Source: Ralstonia sp. 25mfcol4.1
Lineage (GTDB): Bacteria; Pseudomonadota; Gammaproteobacteria; Burkholderiales; Burkholderiaceae
Reading direction: 5' to 3'
Length of the DNA: 64,000 bases
NCBI RefSeq assembly: GCF_900104095.1
Contig: NZ_FNJO01000020.1
Coordinates: forward strand, 1-64,000
Position 1 is the stretch's first letter. Each line of letters begins with the position of its first letter. Of this stretch, positions 33,639 to 42,621 are shown one piece after another. Position numbers and translations under genes: made by a program. The notes below the pieces were generated by a model. That model made no database searches, was not told the DNA's origin, and worked only from the letters and a program-made list of their open reading frames with translations.

Positions 33639-35249
33639 TTACTTCTGGCCGGTCGGCGTGCCCAGCGGCTGCCCGATCGGCGCGCTCGCCGGCGGCTGGC
33701 TGGCGGGACCGGGCTTGGCCGGAGCCGGCGCGGGCTTGGCGGCCGGCTTGGCCGGGGGCTTGCCTGCCTTTTCTTCCTTGGTGTCGGGCTTGCCGGCCGT
33801 GCCGGTGGCTTCCAGACGCGACTTCGACTTCTGCACCGGCTTGCCGTCGAGCTGGGCGATGGCCTGCTGCAGCATGAAGTCCTCGGCCGAACCGAATTCC
33901 ACCGGCTTCTTCTTGCGATCCTTCTCGCGTTCTTCCGGCGTCTTCTTCGAGTTTTCCTCTTCCAGACGGCGCAGTTCGTCCACGCGGCGCTGTTCGCGCT
34001 CGTTCATTTCCGGCTCTTCCGACTCCTGCTTGTTGTGCAGGTGGCGCTCGGTGTCGATCTCGCGCGTGATCAGGGCGTCATCCGGATCGCCTTCCGGGTT
34101 CTGGTCGACCGGGATGTCCGGGCGGATGCCCTTGGCCTGGATCGACTTGCCCGACGGCGTGTAGTAGTACGCAATCGTCAGCTTGATGCCGGTGTCGTTG
34201 GTCAGCGGGCGCACGGTCTGCACCGAACCCTTGCCGAACGTGGTCTTGCCCATGATCAGCGCGCGCTTGTGGTCCTGCAGCGCGCCGGCGACGATTTCGG
34301 AGGCTGATGCCGAGTAGGCATTGGTCAGCACGATCATCGGCAGCTTCTTGAACTGCGCGGGCAGGTCCTTGAGCGGATCGTCCTCGAGCGACGACAGGCG
34401 GTAGTTGTTGAACGTCGCCTTGTAGACGCGCTTGGCATCGGGCACCTGGCCGTTGGTCGACACCACGGTCGCGTCGTCCGGCAGGAAGGCTGCCGCCACG
34501 CCCACTGCGCCCTGCAGCACGCCGCCGCCGTTGTTGCGCAGGTCCAGGATGATGCCCTTCAGGTTCGGGTTCTTGTCCGCCATGTCCTTCAGGCGGCGGC
34601 CCAGGTCGGCCACGGTGCGTTCCTGGAAGCTCGTCAGGCGCACCCAGCCGATGGTGTTGTTGTCGAGCATCTTGGTCTTGACCGACTGCACGCGGATTTC
34701 GGCGCGCGTGATCGAGACCGGGAACGTGCGTTCCTCGCTCTTGCGGTAGATGGTCAGCGTGACCTTGGTGCCCGGCTCGCCGCGCATGCGCTTGACCGCC
34801 TGTTCCAGCGGCAGGCCGCGCACGGGCTTGTCGTCGATACGGGTGATGAGGTCGCCCGGCTGGATGCCGGCGCGGAAGGCGGGGGTGTCCTCGATCGGGT
34901 TGATGACCTTGACCAGACCTTCTTCCTGCGAAATCTCGATGCCCAGGCCGGCAAAGCGGCCGCGGGTGCCTTCCTGCAGTTCCTTGAAGTCCTTCTCGTC
35001 CAGGTAGGCCGAGTGCGGGTCGAGGCTGGCGACCATGCCCTTGATGGCTTCGGTCAGCAGTTTCTTGTCGTCGACCGGCTCCACGTACTCGCGCTTGATC
35101 TGCCCGAAGATGTCGGACATCAGCCGCAACTGGTCGAGCGGCAGCGGTCCCGAGCTGTTCTGCGCGGTGGCCGAGATTTGCAGCGTGGCCAGCACGCCGG
35201 CGACGACGCCGACTGAGACGAGGCTAATGTTCTTGAGCGTCTTACGCAT
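33639..35249 (-). CDS. ctpA: S41-family carboxy-terminal processing protease (CtpA/Prc-like)
   Basis: A 536-residue periplasmic protease. An N-terminal signal anchor (about 10-28) is followed by an N-domain, a PDZ domain (GRFAGLGIEISQEEGLVKVINPIEDTPAFRAGIQPGDLI), and the S41 core with YSASASEIVAGAL holding the Ser nucleophile and GKTTFGKGSVQ the catalytic Lys. About 120 residues of charged, then Pro/Ala/Lys-rich sequence follow the core, far beyond the minimal family length. The start is ATG 35249; a TATACT -10 element lies upstream at 35331-35336. Substrates are unknown. Confidence 0.93.
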   Translation of the reverse strand: MRKTLKNISLVSVGVVAGVLATLQISATAQNSSGPLPLDQLRLMSDIFGQIKREYVEPVDDKKLLTEAIKGMVASLDPHSAYLDEKDFKELQEGTRGRFAGLGIEISQEEGLVKVINPIEDTPAFRAGIQPGDLITRIDDKPVRGLPLEQAVKRMRGEPGTKVTLTIYRKSEERTFPVSITRAEIRVQSVKTKMLDNNTIGWVRLTSFQERTVADLGRRLKDMADKNPNLKGIILDLRNNGGGVLQGAVGVAAAFLPDDATVVSTNGQVPDAKRVYKATFNNYRLSSLEDDPLKDLPAQFKKLPMIVLTNAYSASASEIVAGALQDHKRALIMGKTTFGKGSVQTVRPLTNDTGIKLTIAYYYTPSGKSIQAKGIRPDIPVDQNPEGDPDDALITREIDTERHLHNKQESEEPEMNEREQRRVDELRRLEEENSKKTPEEREKDRKKKPVEFGSAEDFMLQQAIAQLDGKPVQKSKSRLEATGTAGKPDTKEEKAGKPPAKPAAKPAPAPAKPGPASQPPASAPIGQPLGTPTGQK

Positions 35250-35454
35250 GAGGGCTGCCTGAGCTTTTGTGGATGATGCGGAAGGAAAATGCCCGGCCGG
35301 ACGGGTTACGCCCCGGCTGGATTGACCGACAGTATAAGAGGGTGCGCAGAAAAAGACCTGCGGGCCACCACACCATGGTGGGGGCGGCCACAAAAGGCCG
35401 TGGCGCGCCTACCCGGATGCAGCCCGGGCCGGCGCGTTTGCGCACCGGTGGCGG

Positions 35455-36201
35455 TCAGCGGGACTTGCCCTGGTTGGCCACGGCGGCCAGCGAAGCGGCA
35501 ATCGCTTCCTGGTCGCCCAGGTAATAGTGGCGCAGGGGGCGCAAGTCGGCGTCCAGCTCGTAGACGAGCGGGGTGCCGTTGGGGATGTTGAGGCCGACGA
35601 TATCGTCATCCGAAATCTGATCCAGATACTTCACGAGCGCGCGAATGCTGTTGCCGTGGGCGGCAATCACGACGCGCTTGCCGGATTTGATGTCGGGGGC
35701 GATCGATTCGTTCCACAGCGGCATGACGCGGGCGACCGTATCCTTCAGGCATTCGGTCAGCGGCACCTGCTCGCGCGGCACATTGGCGTAGCGCGGGTCG
35801 TTGAACGATGCGCGCTCGTCGGTCGGCTCCAGCGCGGGCGGCGGGGTGTCGTAGCTGCGGCGCCACACCAGCACCTGCTCGTCGCCGTATTTCCTGGCGG
35901 TTTCCGCCTTGTTCAGGCCAGCCAGGGCGCCGTAGTGGCGTTCGTTCAGGCGCCATTCGTTGCGCACCGGAATCCACATCAGGTCCATTTCGTCCTGCAC
36001 GTGCCAGAGCGTCCGGATGGCGCGCTTGAGCACCGACGTGTAGGCCACGTCGAACGTGAAGCCGGCTTCCTTCAGGAGCTGGCCGCCCTGCTTGGCCTGC
36101 GCCACGCCGGTGTCGGTCAGGTCGACGTCAACCCAGCCGGTGAAGCGGTTTTCGAGATTCCACGTGGATTCGCCGTGGCGGATGAGGACGAGCTTGTACA
36201 T
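35455..36201 (-). CDS. gpmA: 2,3-bisphosphoglycerate-dependent phosphoglycerate mutase
   Basis: A 248-residue dPGM. RHGES at 8-12 gives the phosphohistidine His9, and the RRSYDTPPP and VIAAHGNSIRAL motifs hold other active-site residues including the second His. It interconverts 3- and 2-phosphoglycerate in glycolysis and gluconeogenesis. The start ATG 36201 fits the family exactly; longer frames run through the divergent rhodanese gene. Transcribed away from the rhodanese gene. Confidence 0.95.
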   Translation of the reverse strand: MYKLVLIRHGESTWNLENRFTGWVDVDLTDTGVAQAKQGGQLLKEAGFTFDVAYTSVLKRAIRTLWHVQDEMDLMWIPVRNEWRLNERHYGALAGLNKAETARKYGDEQVLVWRRSYDTPPPALEPTDERASFNDPRYANVPREQVPLTECLKDTVARVMPLWNESIAPDIKSGKRVVIAAHGNSIRALVKYLDQISDDDIVGLNIPNGTPLVYELDADLRPLRHYYLGDQEAIAASLAAVANQGKSR

Positions 36202-36309
36202 TGCAGCTTCCAGGGTAGTAAGTAACCTGCGGCGCGCGGCGCCTGCGTCACGCCCGGGCGTGGCAGCCGCCACCCGAAATAATCGGCGCTGGCGCGAAAC
36301 CGCGTATTT

Positions 36310-36315
36310 TATAAT
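36310..36315 (+). promoter_or_regulatory. Candidate -10 element of the rhodanese gene
   Basis: A perfect TATAAT 30 bp before the ATG. The sequence at the -35 spacing is poor, so this is only a suggestion. Confidence 0.35.
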
Positions 36316-36345
36316 GCCGCCGACCCAACCCAACGGAATGCCAAC

Positions 36346-36759
36346 GTGAATTTCTTCGCCGATTACAACAACCTGGCCCTGATCGCGATCGCCGTGGTCT
36401 CGGGCGGCCTGCTGGCCTGGCCGCAAATCAAGGCCGGCACGGGCGGCAAGCGCGTCAATACGGCTGCGGCCACGCAGCTGATCAACAAGCGCAACGCCGT
36501 GGTGGTGGACATCCGCGACGCCGCCGAATTTGCCAAGGGCCACCTGCCCCAGGCCAAGAGTGCGCCACTTGCCGATATCGGCAGCCGCGCCGCCGGCCTT
36601 GCAAAGGACAAGGCGGTCCCCATCATCGTCGTGTGCCAGAACGGCCAGCGTTCGAGCAAGGCTCAAGCAGCCCTCAAGGAAGCCGGTTACAGTGAGGTCT
36701 ATGCGCTGGAAGGCGGCATGGCTGCCTGGCAGCAGGCCGGCCTGCCGGTGATCAAGTAA
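36346..36759 (+). CDS. Membrane-anchored single-domain rhodanese
   Basis: A 137-residue protein: a membrane helix at about 9-26, then one rhodanese domain. The catalytic loop is VVCQNGQRSSK with Cys97 as sulfur carrier, and VVVDIRDAAEFAKGHLPQA is the conserved CH2A region. Anchored rhodaneses of this kind are widespread in proteobacteria beside grxC and secB; their sulfur acceptor is not known. grxC follows about 90 bp downstream. Confidence 0.88.
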   Translation: MNFFADYNNLALIAIAVVSGGLLAWPQIKAGTGGKRVNTAAATQLINKRNAVVVDIRDAAEFAKGHLPQAKSAPLADIGSRAAGLAKDKAVPIIVVCQNGQRSSKAQAALKEAGYSEVYALEGGMAAWQQAGLPVIK

Positions 36760-36847
36760 TACAACAGCCCCATTCAACATGCAGCACGCGGCGCGGTACT
36801 GCCCTGGGCGGTCCGCGCCGCTGTTTTTTCAGTCAAGGAGATTCCGC

Positions 36848-37105
36848 ATGGCCCGCGTCGTCATGTACAGCACGGTTGTGTGCCCCTATTGCCAGATGGC
36901 CGAGCGCCTGCTCAAGCAGCGTGGCGTGGAAACGATCGAGAAGATCCTGATCGACCGCGAGCCCGGCCGGCGTGAGGAAATGATGACCCGTACGGGCCGT
37001 CGTACCGTGCCGCAGATCTATATCGACGAAACCCATGTGGGCGGCTTCGACGACCTGTCCGCGCTGGATCGCCAGGGCGGCCTGGTACCGCTGCTGGCCG
37101 CCTGA
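36848..37105 (+). CDS. grxC: Glutaredoxin 3
   Basis: An 85-residue glutaredoxin with the CPYC active site (Cys12, Cys15), the cis-Pro TVPQIYID region and GGFDDLSALDRQGGL, which binds glutathione. It reduces disulfides or mixed glutathione disulfides, using glutathione from the gshAB genes in this window. AAGGAG sits just upstream of ATG 36848; the longer frame is not family-like. It lies between the rhodanese and secB, as in many beta-proteobacteria. Confidence 0.95.
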   Translation: MARVVMYSTVVCPYCQMAERLLKQRGVETIEKILIDREPGRREEMMTRTGRRTVPQIYIDETHVGGFDDLSALDRQGGLVPLLAA

Positions 37106-37312
37106 GCCGGCCGGAAGCTCGCGCCCGGGTGCCGGGCGTGCCCGGCTTCGCTGCGCTGCAGCAGATCAAGCGGCGATTCTGATAATGGCGCGGCACGGTG
37201 AATTCGCCATCCGCGTCATGTACCATATGCGCTTTCCAAACAGCCGCCGGGGCTACGGCATCCGGCTGCGCATGGCGCAGCGCGCCCAAACCGATCCATC
37301 CGGAAGCCTTTC

Positions 37313-37831
37313 ATGAGCGACCAGCAACAAGCCACCCAGCAGGACGACCAGCCCTTCTTCAACATCCAGCGCGTGTACCTGAAGGACATGTCGCTCGAGC
37401 AGCCGAACTCGCCGGCCATCTTCCTCGAATCGGAAGCCCCGTCGGTCGAAGTGCAGGTCAACGTGGGCGCGGCCCAACTGCAGGAAGGCATTTTCGAAGT
37501 GGTGGTGACGGGTACCGTGACGACCAAGGTGCAGGACAAGGTGGCATTCCTGGTGGAAGCCCATCAGGCCGGCATCTTCGATATCCGCAACGTGCCGGCC
37601 GAGCAGCTGGACCCGCTGCTGGGCATCGCCTGCCCGACCATCCTGTATCCGTACCTGCGCGGCAACATCGCCGACGTGATCACGCGTGCCGGCTTCCAGG
37701 CCATCCACCTGTCGGAAATCAACTTCCAGGCGCTGTACGAGCAACGCCTGCAGGCTGCCATGGAAGAGGCGCAAGCCCAGGGCGGCGACTCGGGCATCGT
37801 GCTGCCGGACGGCAGCCAGGCTCGCCACTGA
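37313..37831 (+). CDS. secB: Protein-export chaperone SecB
   Basis: A 172-residue SecB. The core from FNIQRVYLKDMSLEQPNSP to the FQALYEQRLQ helix matches the family, including the SecA-contacting acidic surface (ESEAPSVEVQVNV). The tetramer keeps precursor proteins unfolded and hands them to SecA. Gene order grxC-secB-gpsA is common in proteobacteria. A UUCG-loop hairpin follows. Confidence 0.95.
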   Translation: MSDQQQATQQDDQPFFNIQRVYLKDMSLEQPNSPAIFLESEAPSVEVQVNVGAAQLQEGIFEVVVTGTVTTKVQDKVAFLVEAHQAGIFDIRNVPAEQLDPLLGIACPTILYPYLRGNIADVITRAGFQAIHLSEINFQALYEQRLQAAMEEAQAQGGDSGIVLPDGSQARH

Positions 37832-37857
37832 TCCGCGCCACGGCCGGATTAGACGAA

Positions 37858-37879
37858 AAACGGGGCTTCGGCCCCGTTT
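37858..37879. terminator. UUCG-loop terminator after secB
   Basis: AAACGGGGC (37858-37866), loop TTCG, GCCCCGTTT (37871-37879). The stem is perfect, and UUCG is a very stable loop. The T-run on the plus strand is short; the A-run before it suits the minus strand. Confidence 0.7.
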
Positions 37880-37962
37880 GCGCTTTCTGACGACCCACGG
37901 TCCCGTGACATCCATACTGTCTGCATGACCGCGCATCCGTGCGGCCCGATCCTCGATCTGCC

Positions 37963-38988
37963 ATGAAACTGACCATCCTGGGCGCCGGTGCATGGGGCAC
38001 CGCACTGGCCAGCCACGCTGCCGCCGATACCCGCCACGACGTGGTGCTCTGGGGGCGCGATGCGGACCAGCTGGCCGACATCGCCGCCACAGGCACCAAC
38101 GCCACCTACCTGTCCGGCGTGACACTGTCGCCCCGGCTGGCCTGCGAAGCCGATTTCGACCGTGCCGTCGACCATGCGCTGGCCGACGCACAAGGCCTGC
38201 TGGTGGTGGCCACCCCGGTATCGGGCCTGCGCGAGATGACGCGCCGGCTGGCGGCGCGCCGGCGCGGGCCGCTGACCATGCTGTGGCTGTGCAAGGGCTT
38301 CGAGGCCAATACCCACGCGCTGCCGCACCAGATGGTGCGCGAGGAACTCGACGCACTGGGCGTGGCGCCCCGCGAGATCGAATACGGCGTGCTGACCGGG
38401 CCCAGCTTTGCCAGGGAGGTGGCGCAGGGCCTGCCGTGCGCGCTGACCGTGGCGGGTTCCACGCACGCACTGGCGGATCTGGCGCAGACGGCGTTTCACC
38501 ATCACGCGATGCGCATCTATGGCAGCGACGACCTGATCGGCGTCGAGGTCGGCGGTGCGGTCAAGAACGTGCTGGCCATCGCCACGGGCGCCAGCGACGG
38601 GCTGGGGCTGGGCCTCAATGCGCGCGCGGCGCTGGTGACGCGGGGTCTGGCCGAAATGACGCGCCTGGGCCTGGCGCTGGGCGGCCGCATGGAAACCTTC
38701 ATGGGTCTGGCCGGCATGGGCGATCTGATCCTGACCGCCACGGGCGATCTGTCGCGCAACCGCAAGGTGGGTCAGCAACTGGCCAGCGGCAAGACGCTAG
38801 AACAGATCCTGCATGACCTGGGCCACGTGGCCGAAGGCGTGCGCTGCGCACGGGCGGTGGCCGACCTGGCCGCGCGCAAGGGCGTGGAGATGCCGATCAC
38901 GCGTGCGGTTTGCGCGGTGTTGTTCGACGGCTTGCCGGCGGCCGATGCCGTGGACCGCCTGCTGCAGCGCGACGCCCGGGACGAGTAA
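37963..38988 (+). CDS. gpsA: Glycerol-3-phosphate dehydrogenase [NAD(P)+]
   Basis: A 341-residue enzyme that makes sn-glycerol 3-phosphate from dihydroxyacetone phosphate for lipid synthesis. ILGAGAWGTALA near the start is the dinucleotide-binding motif; GPSFAREVAQGLPCA, GVEVGGAVKNVLAIA (with the catalytic Lys) and GLAGMGDLILTATGDLSRNR are GpsA hallmarks. The start is ATG 37963. About 200 bp with an inverted repeat pair separate it from the next gene. Confidence 0.95.
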   Translation: MKLTILGAGAWGTALASHAAADTRHDVVLWGRDADQLADIAATGTNATYLSGVTLSPRLACEADFDRAVDHALADAQGLLVVATPVSGLREMTRRLAARRRGPLTMLWLCKGFEANTHALPHQMVREELDALGVAPREIEYGVLTGPSFAREVAQGLPCALTVAGSTHALADLAQTAFHHHAMRIYGSDDLIGVEVGGAVKNVLAIATGASDGLGLGLNARAALVTRGLAEMTRLGLALGGRMETFMGLAGMGDLILTATGDLSRNRKVGQQLASGKTLEQILHDLGHVAEGVRCARAVADLAARKGVEMPITRAVCAVLFDGLPAADAVDRLLQRDARDE

Positions 38989-39011
38989 CGCATCGAGTGA
39001 TGGAACGGCCG

Positions 39012-39164
39012 GCCCTCTCCCCCGCCCCTCTCCCCCGCGCGGGAGAGGGGCGCACACAGCACGCATGGCAACGGCTGCTGGCTCGCTTTCCGCCATACCG
39101 AACACATAGCAAAGGCTGCCGGTTCGCTCCCCCCCGCCTGGCGGGAGAGGGGCCGGGGGAGAGG
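39012..39164. repeat. Second inverted pair of the CCCTCTCC-type element
   Basis: Copy one at about 39012-39050 (CCCTCTCCCCC... then GCGCGGGAGAGGGG), copy two at 39127-39164 in the opposite orientation. This is the same family and the same facing-pair layout as at 361-485. They sit between gpsA and the Bug gene. Confidence 0.75.
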
Positions 39165-39183
39165 CCAGCGCATCGAGAACCGC

Positions 39184-40173
39184 ATGGACATATTCACTCG
39201 CCGCCGGGTACTTCAGGCCCTGACCACCTGCGCTGCCGCGCTCGCGTGGCCCGCGCTCGCCCACGCCGACACCTGGCCGGCCAGGCCGATCCGCATGATC
39301 GTGCCGTTTCCGGCGGGATCGTCGCCGGATCTGATCGCCCGCATCGTCACGGAGAAACTGGCTGCCGTCCTGGGTCAGGCCGTGGTGGTCGAGAACCGGC
39401 CCGGTGCGGGCGGCAATATCGGCACGGGGCTGGTGGCCAAGGCTGTGCCCGATGGCTACACGCTGCTGTTCACGATCAACGGCCCGCTGGTGACGGCGCC
39501 GTCGCTGTATCGCCATCTGAGCTATGACCCGATGAAGCAGCTGGCGCCGGTGACGCTGGTGGCCACGTCGCCCAACGTGCTGGTCATCGATGCCCGGCTG
39601 CCGGTGCATAGCCTGCGTGAGTTCGTCGCCCTGGCGAAGTCGAAGCCGGGGGTGATGAACTATGGATCGGTCGGGAACGGCAGCGCGGCGCACCTGGCGA
39701 TGGAGCAGCTCAAGGCCATGGCCGGCATCGACCTGCAGCACGTGCCCTATGCGGGATTTCCGCAGATCACGACGGCCATCGTGGGCGGTCAGGTGCAGGC
39801 GGGCTTCATGGTGCCGGCGATTGCCATGCCGCTGGTGACGGCTGGCAAGCTGCGGCTGCTGGCGGTGACGTCGTCGGGGCGCACCGGCCTGCTGCCATCG
39901 GTACCGACGGTGGCGGAATCGGGCTATCCCGGCTTCGAGGCGATCTCGTGGCAGGCAATTCTGGCGCCGGCCGGGACCCCCGCGCCGATCGTGGACCGGC
40001 TCTATCGCGAACTGGTCACGATCATCGGCAGCGCCGACGTGCGTGACAAGATGCGCGCGCAGTATTTCGTGCCGGCCGGTACCGCGCCGGCATCGCTGCG
40101 GCAGACGATGGTCAGCGAGAAGGCACGCTGGGACAAGGTGATCCGCGCGGCTCACGTGCAGGCCGAGGATTGA
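39184..40173 (+). CDS. Tripartite tricarboxylate transporter receptor (TctC/Bug family)
   Basis: A 329-residue periplasmic binding protein. The N-terminus has arginines and a hydrophobic core (FTRRRVLQALTTCAAALAWPALAHA) that may use Tat or Sec. WPARPIRMIVPFPAGSSPDLIAR, VVVENRPGAGGNIGT, VPDGYTLLF and HVPYAGFPQITTAIVGGQV are the Bug-family signatures. Such proteins bind carboxylates or similar small molecules. No TctA/TctB permease is near, which is usual in the expanded Bug family of this group, so the ligand and partner are unknown. Confidence 0.88.
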   Translation: MDIFTRRRVLQALTTCAAALAWPALAHADTWPARPIRMIVPFPAGSSPDLIARIVTEKLAAVLGQAVVVENRPGAGGNIGTGLVAKAVPDGYTLLFTINGPLVTAPSLYRHLSYDPMKQLAPVTLVATSPNVLVIDARLPVHSLREFVALAKSKPGVMNYGSVGNGSAAHLAMEQLKAMAGIDLQHVPYAGFPQITTAIVGGQVQAGFMVPAIAMPLVTAGKLRLLAVTSSGRTGLLPSVPTVAESGYPGFEAISWQAILAPAGTPAPIVDRLYRELVTIIGSADVRDKMRAQYFVPAGTAPASLRQTMVSEKARWDKVIRAAHVQAED

Positions 40174-40200
40174 CGCGGGACATGTCCGGCGTGGGCGCGC

Positions 40201-40671
40201 TCAGGCGCCGCCCGCGAAGCCGTTCTGGCGCCAGGCTTCGAACACGACCACGGCGACTGTGTTCGACAGGTTGAGGCTGCGGTTGTTGGGTCGCATCGGC
40301 AGGCGGATGCGCTGCGCGGGCGGAAACCACTCGCGCCGCTCGGGCGCCAGGCCGCGCGTTTCCGATCCGAACACGAACCAGTCGCCCGGCTGGAAGCTGA
40401 CCTGGCCGAACGGCGTGGAGCCGTGCGTGGTCAGCGCGAACATACGGGTGGGGTCGGGCTGTTCGGCCGCCATCAGCGCGTCCCAGCTTTCGTGCACGCG
40501 CATCGTCGCGTATTCGTGATAGTCCAGCCCTGCGCGCCGCATGCGCGCGTCTTCCAGCGGAAATCCCAGCGGTTTGACCAGATGCAGCTGCGCGCCCGTA
40601 TTGGCGCACAGGCGGATCACATTGCCGGTATTCGGCGGGATTTCGGGTTCGACAAGGACGACGTTGAACAT
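40201..40671 (-). CDS. trmL: tRNA (cytidine/uridine-2'-O-)-methyltransferase TrmL
   Basis: A 156-residue SPOUT-class enzyme. MFNVVLVEPEIPPNTGNVIRLCANTG is the characteristic start with the NTGN motif; FGSETRGL and the C-terminal LPMRPNNRSLNLSNTVAVVVFEA form the knotted SAM site. It methylates the wobble base of tRNA-Leu isoacceptors. Transcribed after comF on the same strand with about 50 bp between. Confidence 0.93.
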   Translation of the reverse strand: MFNVVLVEPEIPPNTGNVIRLCANTGAQLHLVKPLGFPLEDARMRRAGLDYHEYATMRVHESWDALMAAEQPDPTRMFALTTHGSTPFGQVSFQPGDWFVFGSETRGLAPERREWFPPAQRIRLPMRPNNRSLNLSNTVAVVVFEAWRQNGFAGGA

Positions 40672-40722
40672 GGGATGGCAGCAAAAAACCGGTGCGCAGC
40701 TTACCGCGTGCGCCCCGTCGTG

Positions 40723-41394
40723 TCACGGAGTGCGCAGGGCCACCAGCGCGGTGACGCGGGCCGCGCCCTGCCTTTTCAGCACCCGGGCGGCTTCGCGCAG
40801 CGTGGCCCCCGTGGTCATCACATCGTCGATCAGCCCCACATGCAGCCCGCGCGGTGACGTGTCGTGGCTCACGACGAACGCCTGTCGCAAATTGGCCAGG
40901 CGCGCGGTCAGGTCCAGCGTGCGCTGGCTGATTGTGTCGCGACGTCGCGACAGCAGCGTGGCCGATGCGCGGATGCCCAGGTGGCGCGCCAGCGGCCGCG
41001 CGATTTCCCAGGCCTGGTTGTAACCGCGTTCTGCCAGGCGGGATGGTGACAGCGGAATCGGCACCAGCAGGTCGGGAAGATCGGGCGGGGCGTGACCGGT
41101 GCGCGCCAGCATGGCCAGGCGGGCGGCAATCCATCCCGCAGCGGGCAGCCGGGCGCCGAATTTAAGTTGCAGGACCAGCTGGTCGAACGGTGCGGCGTAG
41201 TCGCCGAGCGTCAGCGTGGCATCGAGCGGATCGTCGTGCGCGCACAGCCCGCAAGCGCCGTGGCTGCCCGGCGTGGCGCACCGGGGGCAGCGCGATACGG
41301 GCCGCGACAACGCATCGGCGCATGCGGCGCATACCACGTCGCGCTGCACGGCCGCGCAGACCAGACAGGCCGATGGCAACAGCGCGCGCCACAA
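40723..41394 (-). CDS. ComF-family phosphoribosyltransferase-like protein
   Basis: About 223 residues from a TTG at 41394. An N-terminal zinc-ribbon has CLVC, CAAC, CPRC and CGLC pairs, and a C-terminal PRTase domain contains LLVPIPLSPSRLAERGYNQAWEIARPLA and the PRPP motif VGLIDDVMTTGATL. ComF/GntX-like proteins take part in DNA uptake in competent species and have unclear roles elsewhere. The frame is open far upstream; GTG 41502 or ATG 41547 would add 36 or 51 residues, but the last overlaps the divergent methyltransferase gene. Confidence 0.82.
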   Translation of the reverse strand: MWRALLPSACLVCAAVQRDVVCAACADALSRPVSRCPRCATPGSHGACGLCAHDDPLDATLTLGDYAAPFDQLVLQLKFGARLPAAGWIAARLAMLARTGHAPPDLPDLLVPIPLSPSRLAERGYNQAWEIARPLARHLGIRASATLLSRRRDTISQRTLDLTARLANLRQAFVVSHDTSPRGLHVGLIDDVMTTGATLREAARVLKRQGAARVTALVALRTP

Positions 41395-41535
41395 CTGCGC
41401 CGCCGGCCCGGCAAAGACCCTTCGGGCACGCAGGGGCCCCGGCGCGTATACTTCCGCCGGCCCGCTCCGTGCGGTCTCCGGGGGTGCGACACTTTGCCGC
41501 ACCTGCTGATTCGACTCTTGCCGCCTCGTCTGTCC

Positions 41536-42474
41536 GTGTCCCTGCATGCCTCCGACTCCCCAGATGCCTGGTTGCCGCCCGCGCGGCTGACCCGGCTTGC
41601 CTTCGATCGCCGTAGCCCGCGCTTCGGCCAGCTCGATTTCCTGCTTGGCGAGATAGGCCAGCGGATGCAGGAGCGGATGGAAGTGGTCAAGCTGTCGCCG
41701 GGCCGCGCGCTCGATATCGGCTGCGGCCATGGCCAGGGTCTGGCGGGTTTGCGCGCGCGGTTTCCCGATGCGCAGATTGCCGGGATCGATATCTCCGGCG
41801 CGATGCTGCAGCAGGCCGCCGGGCGAGACCCACAGCGCCGGCCCGGCTGGGTGGGGCGCCTGCTGGGCAAGCGCCCAGTGTTCGACCTGGTGCAGGGCGA
41901 TCTTGCCACACTGCCCTTTGGCGCGGCCAGCTTCGACCTGCTGTGGTCGAACCTGGCGCTGCACTGGCATCCCGAGCCGCACCGCGTGTTCCCGGAATGG
42001 CATCGGGTCACCGCCGACGACGGGCTCGTCATGTTCTCGTTGTTTGGCCCCGACACTTTGAAGGAACTGCGGGCCGCATTCGCCGACGTGGACCTCGACG
42101 CGCACACGTTGCGCTTCGTCGACATGCACGACATCGGCGACATGCTCGTGCACAGCGGCTGGTCCACGCCCGTGATGGACATGGAGACGCTGACCGTCAC
42201 CTACGAATCGCCCGAAAAGCTGCTGGATGAAGTGCGCGCCTTCGGCGGCATGCGCCGTCCGGGCCCGGTGGGGCTGCGCGGCCGCAAATGGCATCGCGCC
42301 GTGATCGCCGCCCTGCATCGCATGCGCAACGCGGATGGCGTGATCCCGCTGACGTTCGAGATTGTCTACGGCCATGCATGGAAGATCCCGGCCCGTGGCA
42401 AACAGGCAACCGACGATCAGGGCCGCGCGATCATCCCCGTCGACAAGATCGGCCGCGCCCAGACGCGCCGCTGA
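41536..42474 (+). CDS. BioC-like SAM-dependent methyltransferase
   Basis: A 312-residue class I methyltransferase: RALDIGCGHGQGLAGL (motif I) near 57-72, FDLLWSNLALHWHPEPHRVFPEWHRV (motifs for post-SAM catalysis) and a C-terminal extension ending in FEIVYGHAWKIP, the latter a BioC trait. BioC makes the malonyl-ACP methyl ester that starts biotin synthesis; whether this one does so is inference, since no bio genes are visible. GTG 41536 is a likely start; TTG 41518 would add six residues. Confidence 0.78.
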   Translation: MSLHASDSPDAWLPPARLTRLAFDRRSPRFGQLDFLLGEIGQRMQERMEVVKLSPGRALDIGCGHGQGLAGLRARFPDAQIAGIDISGAMLQQAAGRDPQRRPGWVGRLLGKRPVFDLVQGDLATLPFGAASFDLLWSNLALHWHPEPHRVFPEWHRVTADDGLVMFSLFGPDTLKELRAAFADVDLDAHTLRFVDMHDIGDMLVHSGWSTPVMDMETLTVTYESPEKLLDEVRAFGGMRRPGPVGLRGRKWHRAVIAALHRMRNADGVIPLTFEIVYGHAWKIPARGKQATDDQGRAIIPVDKIGRAQTRR

Positions 42475-42548
42475 AGCGCGCCAGCAGGACGGTTGCCCGA
42501 CAATCGGGGCTTGTCGTTTGTGTTGCCTATCGGGGCTAAAAAGCTCAT

Positions 42549-42562
42549 GCACAAATTTGTGC
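42549..42562. promoter_or_regulatory. Perfect 14-bp palindrome upstream of the cox promoter
   Basis: GCACAAATTTGTGC, 30 bp before the -35 element of the cytochrome oxidase operon. It is A/T-rich in the middle, in an otherwise G/C-rich region. The form suits a dimeric regulator; I cannot name it. Confidence 0.5.
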
Positions 42563-42592
42563 GGATGGCAAGCACTTCGGTCAAATCCTATG

Positions 42593-42621
42593 TTGTTCGA
42601 GTATGCGAAGCGCCATATAAT
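42593..42621 (+). promoter_or_regulatory. Sigma-70-type promoter of the cox operon
   Basis: TTGTTC (42593-42598), a 17-base spacer, then a perfect TATAAT (42616-42621). The predicted start near 42628 leaves about 110 nt before the DUF2244 gene. Confidence 0.65.

Noticed and set aside
39184..40173. Tricarboxylate (TctABC) transport operon
   Set aside because: No tctA or tctB is adjacent; only a solitary receptor is supported.
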